DNA of 64,000 nt, from the NCBI RefSeq assembly GCF_002807665.1, contig NZ_PEAY01000004.1:472604-536603 (forward strand), given 5' to 3'. The stretch comes from Neoalteromonas facilis. GTDB taxonomy: Bacteria; Pseudomonadota; Gammaproteobacteria; Enterobacterales; Alteromonadaceae. Below, piece by piece: positions 34,399-41,927 of the stretch. A model generated the notes under the pieces. That model searched no databases. It worked only from the letters and a program-made list of their open reading frames with translations, and was not told the DNA's origin. Within the stretch, counting starts at the first letter, position 1; each line of letters opens with the position of its first letter. Both the position numbers and the translations under genes were made by a program.

Positions 34399-36207
34399 TC
34401 AGAAATTGTAACTTAGCGACAATGTTGCTTTTGTTTCCTCCAGCCACGAATTCTTGATGTATTTAACACCTGTGTTGATCGCAACACTATTTGAGACAAA
34501 GACAATATGTTGGCCGCTGACATGATGCTCAACTTTGTCCCTTGTGTCAGAATAGAATTTTGCATCGTAGGTTATTACGGTTTTGGAGTTGTCCGTCAAA
34601 TAGGCGTATATGCCCAGCTCAGGCTGCAAAGCAACATATTGATTGTCAGGGCTACCGCCTGCTTCCAGATTCAAAAACATAAACGAGCCAAATTGAGTAC
34701 TGACCACATTGGCCAAGCCAATCCCCCCTTTAACTTGCAAATGTAGCTTCCTTCTGCCGTTTTGATCGAATTCCCTACGAAACCCCACCTCAAATAGTGA
34801 CGATATACCACCAAGCTGTTCATCGTAATCAACCACTGTGCGCATTTGATACAACATCATTTGATCGAGCTTTACTGAGCCGGTATCGCTAATTCTTAGG
34901 ATGGTATCAGCGAGTAAAAGTACGTTTTCACCATAAAATTCACGGTTGTCATCAGTGAGTGAATTCGCCACAGGAAAATAACGAAGGGTCGTTGAAAATT
35001 GTTCGTCAGTGGATTCAAACCCTACAGTCAGTTGCGAGTCATTGGGAGTATTTAAGGGGTTCTTATATCCGCCGATTTCTAAATGAGTGTCTTCGAATTG
35101 TGAGTACTTAGTGGCGGTTTCTTGGAGAAGAGTAAGTCCCGATCCGGAAGACAGCTTTCCCTCATTAATGAGGAAATTAACCGATTGCTTATAGTAGTGA
35201 TATCCAAGCGCTGCTAATTTTGTGTCCTTGTCGTTAAATTCTGGCAGTTGCTGGTTCTTAATTGCCTGATCTATAGGGGCGATATACTGGTGCGATAACA
35301 CTCGCTTGAGAAATCTGAGTTTCCACTCGTTGGTTGTAGAAATGGATGCAGACTGAATTAAATTGCTATCTGCAGCAGCTTTAACAACGTCGATTGGCGT
35401 TAGCCATTCGTCCAAGTGTAACGTCAATTCGGGGGCCACCGAAGCGAGGAGAACTTTGGTCACAGTCGCACAGTTATAGGTGTGAAAGAAGTAGTCAAAA
35501 TTATTCTCGCCTAGTTCCCAAACTCTCGCGGCCAATAGGCTTCGTTGCCAATGTGACAACGTTAGAGGGTACTCATAAATACTTCTGGCTTCGGTGCCTA
35601 AATAATGGTTTAAAAACGGTTCGTAAGGCGCGACTTGGAAAAATCCGGGTTTACCCGTTACTAAACTTTGCCAGAGTATCTTGGGAATATTGAAACCCTC
35701 CAGCTCGGTGAAAAACGTCACACCGTGCTCAACATGGAGTCCTGAGCTGTTTACACCTGATATTTTCAGCATAATGTGACCCATCATAGAGCTGGCTTGT
35801 GTCACGTTTTCGGAAGCATAAACCAGTGATACCGAGTCGATGGGCGCTTTGTTTAGAAATTCGGCATATCCTTTACATTGTTGTTTAGGATCTATTTCAG
35901 TGAATCTATTTAAATGTGTTTGCAGCAGTAGTAGTCGAGCCGGAAAACGGCATATCTCGCCGGGGCTTTCCTCAAACAGTCTAATCGTAGCCTGCAGCTC
36001 ATCCTCAGCGGTAGCTTGCTCTGGGGTTAAATAGAATTTATCTGAATATGAGACAGGACCTTCGGCGGTCCACTGAATGTTGTTTAACCACTCGTTACTT
36101 TGGGCCAAATTTGATATTTCATTTGCATGTACTGGAACTGCGAAAATGGAGTTCCAAAAACACAAAAGGGAAGCCAGTAAGCCTCCCTTCAATAGGATGT
36201 TTTGCAT
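34399..36207 (-). CDS. DUF4105-domain periplasmic protein
   Basis: 602 residues with a signal peptide ending near VHA-NE. The middle (about residues 110-290) shows DUF4105 traits: VYASENVTQASSMMGHIMLKI, a GVTFFTELEG segment, and the YFFHTYNCATVTKVLL block with a candidate catalytic Cys/His set. DUF4105 relates to the Lnb N-terminal periplasmic domain and has a papain-like (NlpC/P60-like) look, but activity is unproven. The C-terminal part reads like beta strands ending in aromatic residues (LSLSYNF), possibly an outer-membrane barrel. The gene starts five bases after the small lipoprotein gene and is probably cotranscribed with it. Confidence 0.8.
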   Translation of the reverse strand: MQNILLKGGLLASLLCFWNSIFAVPVHANEISNLAQSNEWLNNIQWTAEGPVSYSDKFYLTPEQATAEDELQATIRLFEESPGEICRFPARLLLLQTHLNRFTEIDPKQQCKGYAEFLNKAPIDSVSLVYASENVTQASSMMGHIMLKISGVNSSGLHVEHGVTFFTELEGFNIPKILWQSLVTGKPGFFQVAPYEPFLNHYLGTEARSIYEYPLTLSHWQRSLLAARVWELGENNFDYFFHTYNCATVTKVLLASVAPELTLHLDEWLTPIDVVKAAADSNLIQSASISTTNEWKLRFLKRVLSHQYIAPIDQAIKNQQLPEFNDKDTKLAALGYHYYKQSVNFLINEGKLSSGSGLTLLQETATKYSQFEDTHLEIGGYKNPLNTPNDSQLTVGFESTDEQFSTTLRYFPVANSLTDDNREFYGENVLLLADTILRISDTGSVKLDQMMLYQMRTVVDYDEQLGGISSLFEVGFRREFDQNGRRKLHLQVKGGIGLANVVSTQFGSFMFLNLEAGGSPDNQYVALQPELGIYAYLTDNSKTVITYDAKFYSDTRDKVEHHVSGQHIVFVSNSVAINTGVKYIKNSWLEETKATLSLSYNF

Positions 36208-36212
36208 CTAGA

Positions 36213-36578
36213 TTATTGTTGACAGCTAATTGTCACAGAATCTTGATATTTCCACATCTTTTCTGAGCCATAATCAGTTGATGAACCGAATACGCCACCA
36301 GAAAGTAGGTTAATGAAGAATGCAGGCTCGACTTCTTTATTTAAAGCTGTCTCTGATGTACACCCTTCAGCATCAGTAACGATCACTTTGTTTTGGTTTT
36401 GTTTTTGAACGTTAACGATTCCAGGCACTTCATGTGATTGTCCATCAACAGTCACTTGAATTTTTTGGCCAGTAGATGTTGCAACGTTAATACTAGAAGT
36501 TTTTTCAGTAAGAATTGTTGCGCAACCAGATGAGAATAGAACGCTTGCAGTCATTGCAGACAAAATCAATTTTTTCAT
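36213..36578 (-). CDS. Small lipoprotein of the Alteromonadales/Vibrio type
   Basis: 121 residues with a lipoprotein signal (LFSSGC, Cys19). The body has IQVTVDGQSHEVPGIVNVQKQNQNKVIV and a C-terminal INLLSGGVFGSSTDYGSEKMWKYQDSV block typical of a short lipoprotein found in Vibrio and Alteromonadales, sometimes mislabelled as an enzyme. Its function is unknown. The second Cys pair (GCTSET and TISCQQ) may form a disulfide. It is the first gene of a two-gene unit with the DUF4105 gene and is divergent from the TonB operon, sharing a 207-base region. Confidence 0.75.
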   Translation of the reverse strand: MKKLILSAMTASVLFSSGCATILTEKTSSINVATSTGQKIQVTVDGQSHEVPGIVNVQKQNQNKVIVTDAEGCTSETALNKEVEPAFFINLLSGGVFGSSTDYGSEKMWKYQDSVTISCQQ

Positions 36579-36692
36579 TATATATTCCTTTAAAGTGTGC
36601 TTACCAACATGCGTAAGCGCGGCGCAGTGTACGCGAGTAAACGCAATAATGGAATATTTTTACTCCGGGGGTGACAAATAATTATGACAATT

Positions 36693-36710
36693 ATGTAATA
36701 AAACTGTCAT
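36693..36710 (+). promoter_or_regulatory. PhoB box upstream of the TonB2 operon
   Basis: ATGTAAT-AAAA-CTGTCAT matches two PhoB half-sites with a 4-base spacer; the downstream half-site is perfect. A -10-like CATACT is at 36721-36726, exactly 10 bases beyond the box, and the DUF3450 ATG is 76 bases downstream of the box. The core TAATAAAACTGTCATA is identical to that in front of phoB. Confidence 0.7.
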
Positions 36711-36785
36711 AGATTTTCTGCATACTTCCCGCCAGTTTGGATAGTCGGATCTTGCCGACTTTTTAATTATCTGGGATACGCGCAT

Positions 36786-37553
36786 ATGACGTTTAAGAAT
36801 TCACTACCATTAGCACTGATTGCCAGTGTTTGGGTAATGCTACCTGTGCACGCGCAGGAAGATAAATATTTAGAACCTGTGGTTGAAGTGGCTAAGGAAA
36901 CAAATGAATCCGCAGCAAACTCTCAACAACGCATCAATCAAATCACCGATCAGATTGATGACAAGCTTCAACAGTTCAAAACGCTGAACAAAGAGATTGA
37001 AGGCTTAGACGTATACAACGAACAGCTTCGTCGTCAAATTGCAAACCAAGAGCAAGAAATGGCTGACTTGAATTCTGCAATTGATGAAGTGAGCGTTATC
37101 GAGCGTCAAATCACCCCATTAATGTTGCGCATGATTGAAGGCCTTGCACAGTTTGTTGAGCTGGATATGCCTTTCCTTCCTGAAGAACGTCGCAAGCGTA
37201 TTGCTGATCTTCAAGCGATGATGGATCGCGCTGATGTTGCACCATCTGAAAAATTCCGCCGCGTTATGGAAGCGTATCAAGTTGAAATGGATTATGGCCG
37301 CACTCTAGAAGCCTACAACGGCATTCATATGATTGATGGCGAAGAGCGTGATGTGGAATTCCTTCGTCTTGGTCGTACAGCGTTGATCTGGCAAACACGT
37401 GATGCGAGCCGTCAAGGTGTTTGGAACAAGCAAACACGTCAGTGGGAAGAGTTAGATTCTAGCTACCGTACTCAAGTCACCAAAGGCTTACGTATGGCTA
37501 AAAAGCAATTGGCACCAGATCTTCTGATGTTGCCTGTAGCGTTGACGGATTAA
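36786..37553 (+). CDS. DUF3450 periplasmic coiled-coil protein of the TonB2 system
   Basis: 255 residues with a signal peptide ending VHA-QE. The mature protein is mostly coiled coil (residues about 40-110, with repeated Gln/Glu/Leu heptads), then a globular end with DYGRTLEAYNG and LRLGRTALIWQTRD. DUF3450 proteins occur at the head of TonB2/TtpC operons in Vibrio, Shewanella and relatives and are thought to act with the energising complex from the periplasm, but their exact role is unknown. The gene is the first of six in the operon, 10 bases before ttpC. Confidence 0.85.
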   Translation: MTFKNSLPLALIASVWVMLPVHAQEDKYLEPVVEVAKETNESAANSQQRINQITDQIDDKLQQFKTLNKEIEGLDVYNEQLRRQIANQEQEMADLNSAIDEVSVIERQITPLMLRMIEGLAQFVELDMPFLPEERRKRIADLQAMMDRADVAPSEKFRRVMEAYQVEMDYGRTLEAYNGIHMIDGEERDVEFLRLGRTALIWQTRDASRQGVWNKQTRQWEELDSSYRTQVTKGLRMAKKQLAPDLLMLPVALTD

Positions 37554-37563
37554 GAGGTTAGCA

Positions 37564-38925
37564 ATGAAACAGTTAGTTAAAATTACACTTGCAGCGGTAA
37601 CCTTTGGCCTTATGTCTGGTCAGGCGCTAGCTCAAGACCGCGCACTAGATCTAGACGCGTTGTTGAAACAATTAGAAGAAGGCAAGTTTGCTCAGACGCA
37701 ACAAAACTCTCAGCGTGAGCAAGAGTTTATGGCGAAGCGTGCGGAGCAAGACCAAATCTTGCGCAATACCGAAAGTTTACGTGACCAAAAGTTGCAAACG
37801 TCAGAGCGTTTGGAAACGAATTTTGAAGAGAACGAAATTCAACTAGCCAACCTAAACGAAACGCTAAACAACCGTTTAGGTTCATTAAAAGAGTTATTTG
37901 GTGTGTTACAGCAAGTGGCTGGCGATACCAAGAATAAATTTTATAACTCGGTTATTTCAGCTCAAATTCCTGGCCGTGCAGATTTCTTAGATGAAATGGC
38001 GCAGTCTATGGGGTCTAGCTCTAAATTGGCGTCAATTGAAGAAATTGAGCGTGTATGGTTTGAAATCCAGCGTGAAATGACAGAATCAGGCAAAGTCACC
38101 AAGTTCACTACAGATGTAGTAGAAGCGGGTGGTAAGAAAGTGTCTAAAGAAGTTGTGCGTGTTGGACCATTCGCGCTAGTTGCTGATGGCATGTACTTAG
38201 ACTACAACAGTGCCACAGGCACAGTTGCTGAGCTAGTGCGTCAACCGGCAGATCGGTATAACGACAGCGCTGCTGAATTACAAAATTCAAACGGCGACCT
38301 AGTTCAATTTGGTGTAGACCCAACAGGTGGTTCAATTCTTGGTTTATTGGTTCAAGCACCTAATTTACGTGAACGTGTAGAACAAGGTGGATTGGTTGGT
38401 TACATCATTCTTATCGTGGGTGCGATTGGTTTGTTGCTAGCTCTTGAACGTTTGGTGTCGTTGACATTGATTCGTGCCAAGGTCAACCGTCAGCTGAAAT
38501 CGGATACCTTCAAAAATGACAACCCGCTAGGCCGTGTTATGCAAGTGAAAGATAAGTATCCAGAAGCGGATACTGAGTCGCTTGAACTGCACCTGACTGA
38601 GGCGATCTTAGGTGAAGTGCCTAAATTAGGTCGTAACCTTACTATCATTAAGATTATCTCTGTCGTAGCACCTTTGATGGGTCTATTGGGTACGGTAACC
38701 GGTATGATCAATACCTTCCAAGCGATTACTTTGTTTGGTACGGGTGACCCTAAATTGATGGCAGGTGGTATTTCGACAGCCTTGGTTACAACCGTATTGG
38801 GCTTGGTTGTTGCGATTCCTACTACGTTGCTATACGCAATGTTGAATACACGCAGTAAGAACATTGTGTATATCCTGCAAGAACAAGCGTCTGGTGTTAT
38901 AGCGGAACGTGCTGAACGGAGCTAA
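37564..38925 (+). CDS. ttpC: TtpC-type MotA/TolQ/ExbB proton channel protein
   Basis: 453 residues, about the length of Vibrio TtpC. It has a signal peptide (ALA-QD), a long N-terminal coiled coil (residues 25-110), a periplasmic domain, then a MotA/TolQ/ExbB domain beginning near residue 275 (GGLVGYIILIVGAIGLLLALERLV). Two more membrane segments follow: TIIKIISVVAPLMGLLGTVTGMI and STALVTTVLGLVVAIPTTLLY. TtpC bridges the TonB2 complex and is required for TonB2-dependent transport in vibrios. The following exbB starts three bases after its stop. Confidence 0.92.
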   Translation: MKQLVKITLAAVTFGLMSGQALAQDRALDLDALLKQLEEGKFAQTQQNSQREQEFMAKRAEQDQILRNTESLRDQKLQTSERLETNFEENEIQLANLNETLNNRLGSLKELFGVLQQVAGDTKNKFYNSVISAQIPGRADFLDEMAQSMGSSSKLASIEEIERVWFEIQREMTESGKVTKFTTDVVEAGGKKVSKEVVRVGPFALVADGMYLDYNSATGTVAELVRQPADRYNDSAAELQNSNGDLVQFGVDPTGGSILGLLVQAPNLRERVEQGGLVGYIILIVGAIGLLLALERLVSLTLIRAKVNRQLKSDTFKNDNPLGRVMQVKDKYPEADTESLELHLTEAILGEVPKLGRNLTIIKIISVVAPLMGLLGTVTGMINTFQAITLFGTGDPKLMAGGISTALVTTVLGLVVAIPTTLLYAMLNTRSKNIVYILQEQASGVIAERAERS

Positions 38926-38928
38926 CCC

Positions 38929-39447
38929 ATGATCGAGATTTTCGAAGCAATACGCGATTTTACAGAGACAGGTGGTCAGGTTCTCCTGGTCATCGGTCTG
39001 CTGATCTTCGTGATGTGGCTATTGATACTCGAACGCGCTTTTTACTTGTTCTTTACATACAAACAGGACAAACGAGCGGCTATTACTGCATGGAAAGCAC
39101 GCCAAGACCGCTCTTCATGGTTTGCAGAACAGATTCGTCAAAAAGCAATTTCGAGTTTGAGTATTCAGCTCAACGGCAGTATTCCAATTATTCAAGCGTT
39201 GGTGGCGTTGTGCCCACTGTTAGGCTTGATGGGTACAGTGACAGGCATGATTGAAGTGTTTGATGTTATGGCCATTTCTGGCTCGGGTAATGCCCGCTCA
39301 ATGGCATCAGGCGTATCTAAGGCGACTATTCCTACTATGGCAGGAATGGTGGGTGCTCTGTCAGGCGTTTTCGCCGCGACTTGGTTAACACGCACAGTGA
39401 AGTCTGAGCGTATGCATCTAGAAGATGCGATGGAAATACAGCGTTAA
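38929..39447 (+). CDS. exbB: ExbB-type proton channel protein
   Basis: 172 residues with three membrane segments: GGQVLLVIGLLIFVMWLLIL, VALCPLLGLMGTVTGMIEVF and TIPTMAGMVGALSGVFAAT, the standard ExbB/TolQ topology in a compact form. With ExbD it forms the proton-driven motor that energises TonB. It begins three bases after ttpC, consistent with tight coupling. Confidence 0.94.
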   Translation: MIEIFEAIRDFTETGGQVLLVIGLLIFVMWLLILERAFYLFFTYKQDKRAAITAWKARQDRSSWFAEQIRQKAISSLSIQLNGSIPIIQALVALCPLLGLMGTVTGMIEVFDVMAISGSGNARSMASGVSKATIPTMAGMVGALSGVFAATWLTRTVKSERMHLEDAMEIQR

Positions 39448-39490
39448 TGATTTTCTGATGCAAAACGCATCGGGAATGAGGAATTAGATT

Positions 39491-39898
39491 ATGAAGCAGC
39501 ACTTTCAGAACTTAGTAGATGAAGAAGAAGCAACAATTGATATGACGCCAATGCTGGACGTTGTATTTATCATGTTGATTTTCTTCATTGTAACCGCCTC
39601 TTTCGTTAAAGAAGCCGGTATTGATGTGAATCGTCCAGATGCTGCAACTGCGGTACAGAAAGATCGCGCTAATATTTTGGTGGCAATCTCTGATACGGGT
39701 GAAATTTGGATCAACAAACGTCGCATTGATGTTCGAGCAGTTCAAGCCAATATTGAACGCTTACATGCAGAAAACCCTCAAGGTACGGTTGTTATCCAGG
39801 CCGATCGTAAATCGACTACAGAAACGTTGATTAAAGTCATGGATGCTGCGCGAGCGGCTGGGGTTTATGACGTTTCAATAGCAACGCAAGAGAAGTAA
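39491..39898 (+). CDS. exbD: ExbD-type energy transducer
   Basis: 135 residues: a short cytoplasmic N-terminus, one membrane helix with the essential proton-carrying Asp (MTPMLDVVFIMLIFFIVTASF), then a periplasmic domain ending in VYDVSIATQ. It is the partner of ExbB. The ATG at 39491 lies 43 bases after exbB and three bases before tonB starts at its end. Confidence 0.95.
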   Translation: MKQHFQNLVDEEEATIDMTPMLDVVFIMLIFFIVTASFVKEAGIDVNRPDAATAVQKDRANILVAISDTGEIWINKRRIDVRAVQANIERLHAENPQGTVVIQADRKSTTETLIKVMDAARAAGVYDVSIATQEK

Positions 39899-39901
39899 AC
39901 A

Positions 39902-40510
39902 ATGCTCCGATTTATCAGTGCAATTGTTCTATCGCTTGTCATCACACTGGGACTGTTTTTCCTGATGCAGTCACTGATCCAGTCGGGTGGCAGTGCGCTC
40001 ACTGAACCTCCTGAAGGCAGTGTGCTGGACTTTGTTCGCGTGAAGCAAGATGAACAAGTAGAGGCAAAGGAACGTAAACCACGTAAACCGCCTCCGCCGA
40101 AAGAGCCTCCGCCGCAAATGGAACAGCCGCAATTGGATTCACCTTCACCAGATGGCGAAGGTGCGGGGTTGGATTTTGCTGCAGACGTGTCGGGTGATGT
40201 CGCTTTAGACGGTGGTTTGGCGTTGGAGTCGGGAGATGGTGAATATCTACCGATCGTGAAGGTTGCTGCGGTTTATCCACGCAGAGCTTTGCAGCGTGGT
40301 ATCGAGGGCTTTGTAATTGTAGAGTTTACCGTTACCAAACAAGGCTCGGTTCGCGATCCCATTGTTGTTGAAGCGAATCCGCAAGGTATTTTTGAACAAG
40401 CCGCGATGGATGCGGCATTGAAATTCAAATATAAGCCACGTGTTGTGAACGGTGAGGCAACAGAAGTGTCTGGTGTTCAAAACCGCATAACCTTTAAGAT
40501 TGATGGGTAA
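39902..40510 (+). CDS. tonB: TonB energy transducer (TonB2 type)
   Basis: 202 residues: an N-terminal membrane anchor (residues 1-24, IVLSLVITLGLFFLMQSLI), a Pro/Lys-rich spanning region (RKPRKPPPPKEPPPQMEQP), an acidic Gly-rich segment, and the C-terminal TonB domain with AAVYPRRALQRGIEGFVIVEF and the YKPRVVNG block. It carries proton-motive energy to outer-membrane receptors. It is short, as in TonB2. It begins three bases after exbD and ends five bases before the TPR gene. Confidence 0.94.
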   Translation: MLRFISAIVLSLVITLGLFFLMQSLIQSGGSALTEPPEGSVLDFVRVKQDEQVEAKERKPRKPPPPKEPPPQMEQPQLDSPSPDGEGAGLDFAADVSGDVALDGGLALESGDGEYLPIVKVAAVYPRRALQRGIEGFVIVEFTVTKQGSVRDPIVVEANPQGIFEQAAMDAALKFKYKPRVVNGEATEVSGVQNRITFKIDG

Positions 40511-40515
40511 TCCTG

Positions 40516-41835
40516 ATGGTATTCACTAAGCACATTATGAAATTAGCGGTGAGTAGTAGCTTAATGGCCCTAACCCTAGTGGTTGGGTTAGCGACTAGCG
40601 CACCGGTAACTGCACAAGATACCCCCGCCAGCCAAAAACAAACGAGAAAAGTACCGGCATTACGCTCCCGCGTATATGACCAGTTATCTCGTGCTCAGAG
40701 TCTAGCGGATGAAGGCAATGTCAATGGCGCTATTGAGGTTCTTGATGAAGTTGAATCCAAATCAAGCTCGATGAATAGCTATGAGTTGGCGATGTTGTAC
40801 AACTTTTATGGCTTTATTTACTACAACGCTGAAGATTATGACAAAGCGATAGAGTCATTCGAAAGCGTAGTGGCGCAGACACCTATTCCAGAAACGTTTG
40901 AACAAACGACGTTATTCAGTTTGGCGCAGCTACATTTGATGCGTGGCAACTATGCAGAGAGCATTACCGCACTCGAGCGTTGGGAATCGCTTGCAAAAGG
41001 TGAAATTCCGCCGAAGAACTTAGTCATCAAAGCGCAAGCTTATTATCAGAATAAGCAATATGCTGAAGCAGAGCGTTATATCACTAAGGCTATCCAAGAT
41101 CATGAAGCAGAAGGCATGATCCCTGACGAAGGTTGGTTGATCCTGCAACGTGCGGTGTTTTATGAGCTTAAGCAACCTGAAAAGGTTAAAGATGTACTCG
41201 TCAAAATGGTGCGTTTGTTCGATGAACCTAAATATTGGGTGCAGTTAGCGGCCATGTACGGTGAGCTTGAACGTGAACAAGAGCAATATGCGCTAATGGA
41301 AGCGGCTTATCAGCAAGGTTATGTTACCTCTGCATCAGATACCTTTAACATGGCGCAGCTGTATTACTTCCATCAGGCCCCTTATAAATGTGCTCGTTTA
41401 ATGGAACAAGCGTTAGCGTCAGGTGTTTTAGAGCGCAATCTACGTAACCTTAAGTTCTTATCGCAGTGCTGGTCACAAGCGAAAGAAAATGAGAAAGCCG
41501 TGCCGGTTATGCAAGCGGCGGCAGAATTGTCGGAAGATGGCGATTTAGACGCTCAGTTAGGTCAAATTTATCTCAACATGGAACAGTGGGATAACGCTGT
41601 TGCCGCGTCTCAAAAAGCGATTGAAAAGGGCGGTTTGTCTAACCCTGGAACGGTTCATTTGGTGTTAGGTATGGCCTACTACAATCAAAGACGCTTTGTG
41701 GATGCATTGAATGAGCTCGCGGAAGCAGAGAAATTCTCAGGAAGTCGCGGTATGGCGCAACAATGGGCTAAATACGTTGAAGGTGAAAAGCGTACATTTG
41801 AGCGTAATCAGGCTGAATTAGGCGCAAGCGAGTAA
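40516..41835 (+). CDS. TPR-repeat periplasmic protein of the TonB2 operon
   Basis: 439 residues with a signal peptide ending near VTA-QD. It consists largely of tetratricopeptide repeats, for example the helical pairs NFYGFIYYNAEDYDKAIESF, LAQLHLMRGNYAESITALE and GQIYLNMEQWDNAVAASQKA. A TPR protein of this kind follows tonB in many Vibrio/Shewanella TonB2 operons and is expected to scaffold or modulate the complex. The start may be ATG 40516 or ATG 40537, both before the signal peptide. A terminator follows. Confidence 0.88.
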   Translation: MVFTKHIMKLAVSSSLMALTLVVGLATSAPVTAQDTPASQKQTRKVPALRSRVYDQLSRAQSLADEGNVNGAIEVLDEVESKSSSMNSYELAMLYNFYGFIYYNAEDYDKAIESFESVVAQTPIPETFEQTTLFSLAQLHLMRGNYAESITALERWESLAKGEIPPKNLVIKAQAYYQNKQYAEAERYITKAIQDHEAEGMIPDEGWLILQRAVFYELKQPEKVKDVLVKMVRLFDEPKYWVQLAAMYGELEREQEQYALMEAAYQQGYVTSASDTFNMAQLYYFHQAPYKCARLMEQALASGVLERNLRNLKFLSQCWSQAKENEKAVPVMQAAAELSEDGDLDAQLGQIYLNMEQWDNAVAASQKAIEKGGLSNPGTVHLVLGMAYYNQRRFVDALNELAEAEKFSGSRGMAQQWAKYVEGEKRTFERNQAELGASE

Positions 41836-41855
41836 TTAGTTTAGGTAGTGAGCAG

Positions 41856-41885
41856 AAAAACGTCGCATTAGCGGCGTTTTTTTTT
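41856..41885 (+). terminator. Terminator of the TonB2 operon
   Basis: The stem ACGTCGC/GCGGCGT (one G-U pair) with loop ATTA is flanked by A5 on the left and T9 on the right, and lies 21 bases after the TPR gene. Confidence 0.85.
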
Positions 41886-41927
41886 GTATATTGGTTCTAC
41901 AATAATAATAAAACCTATATTCCCCCT

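Noticed and set aside
36579-36785. Fur box in front of the TonB operon
   Set aside because: TonB operons are commonly iron-regulated, so I looked for a GATAATGATAATCATTATC-like site. Only scattered A/T-rich matches are present, and none is convincing beside the PhoB box.
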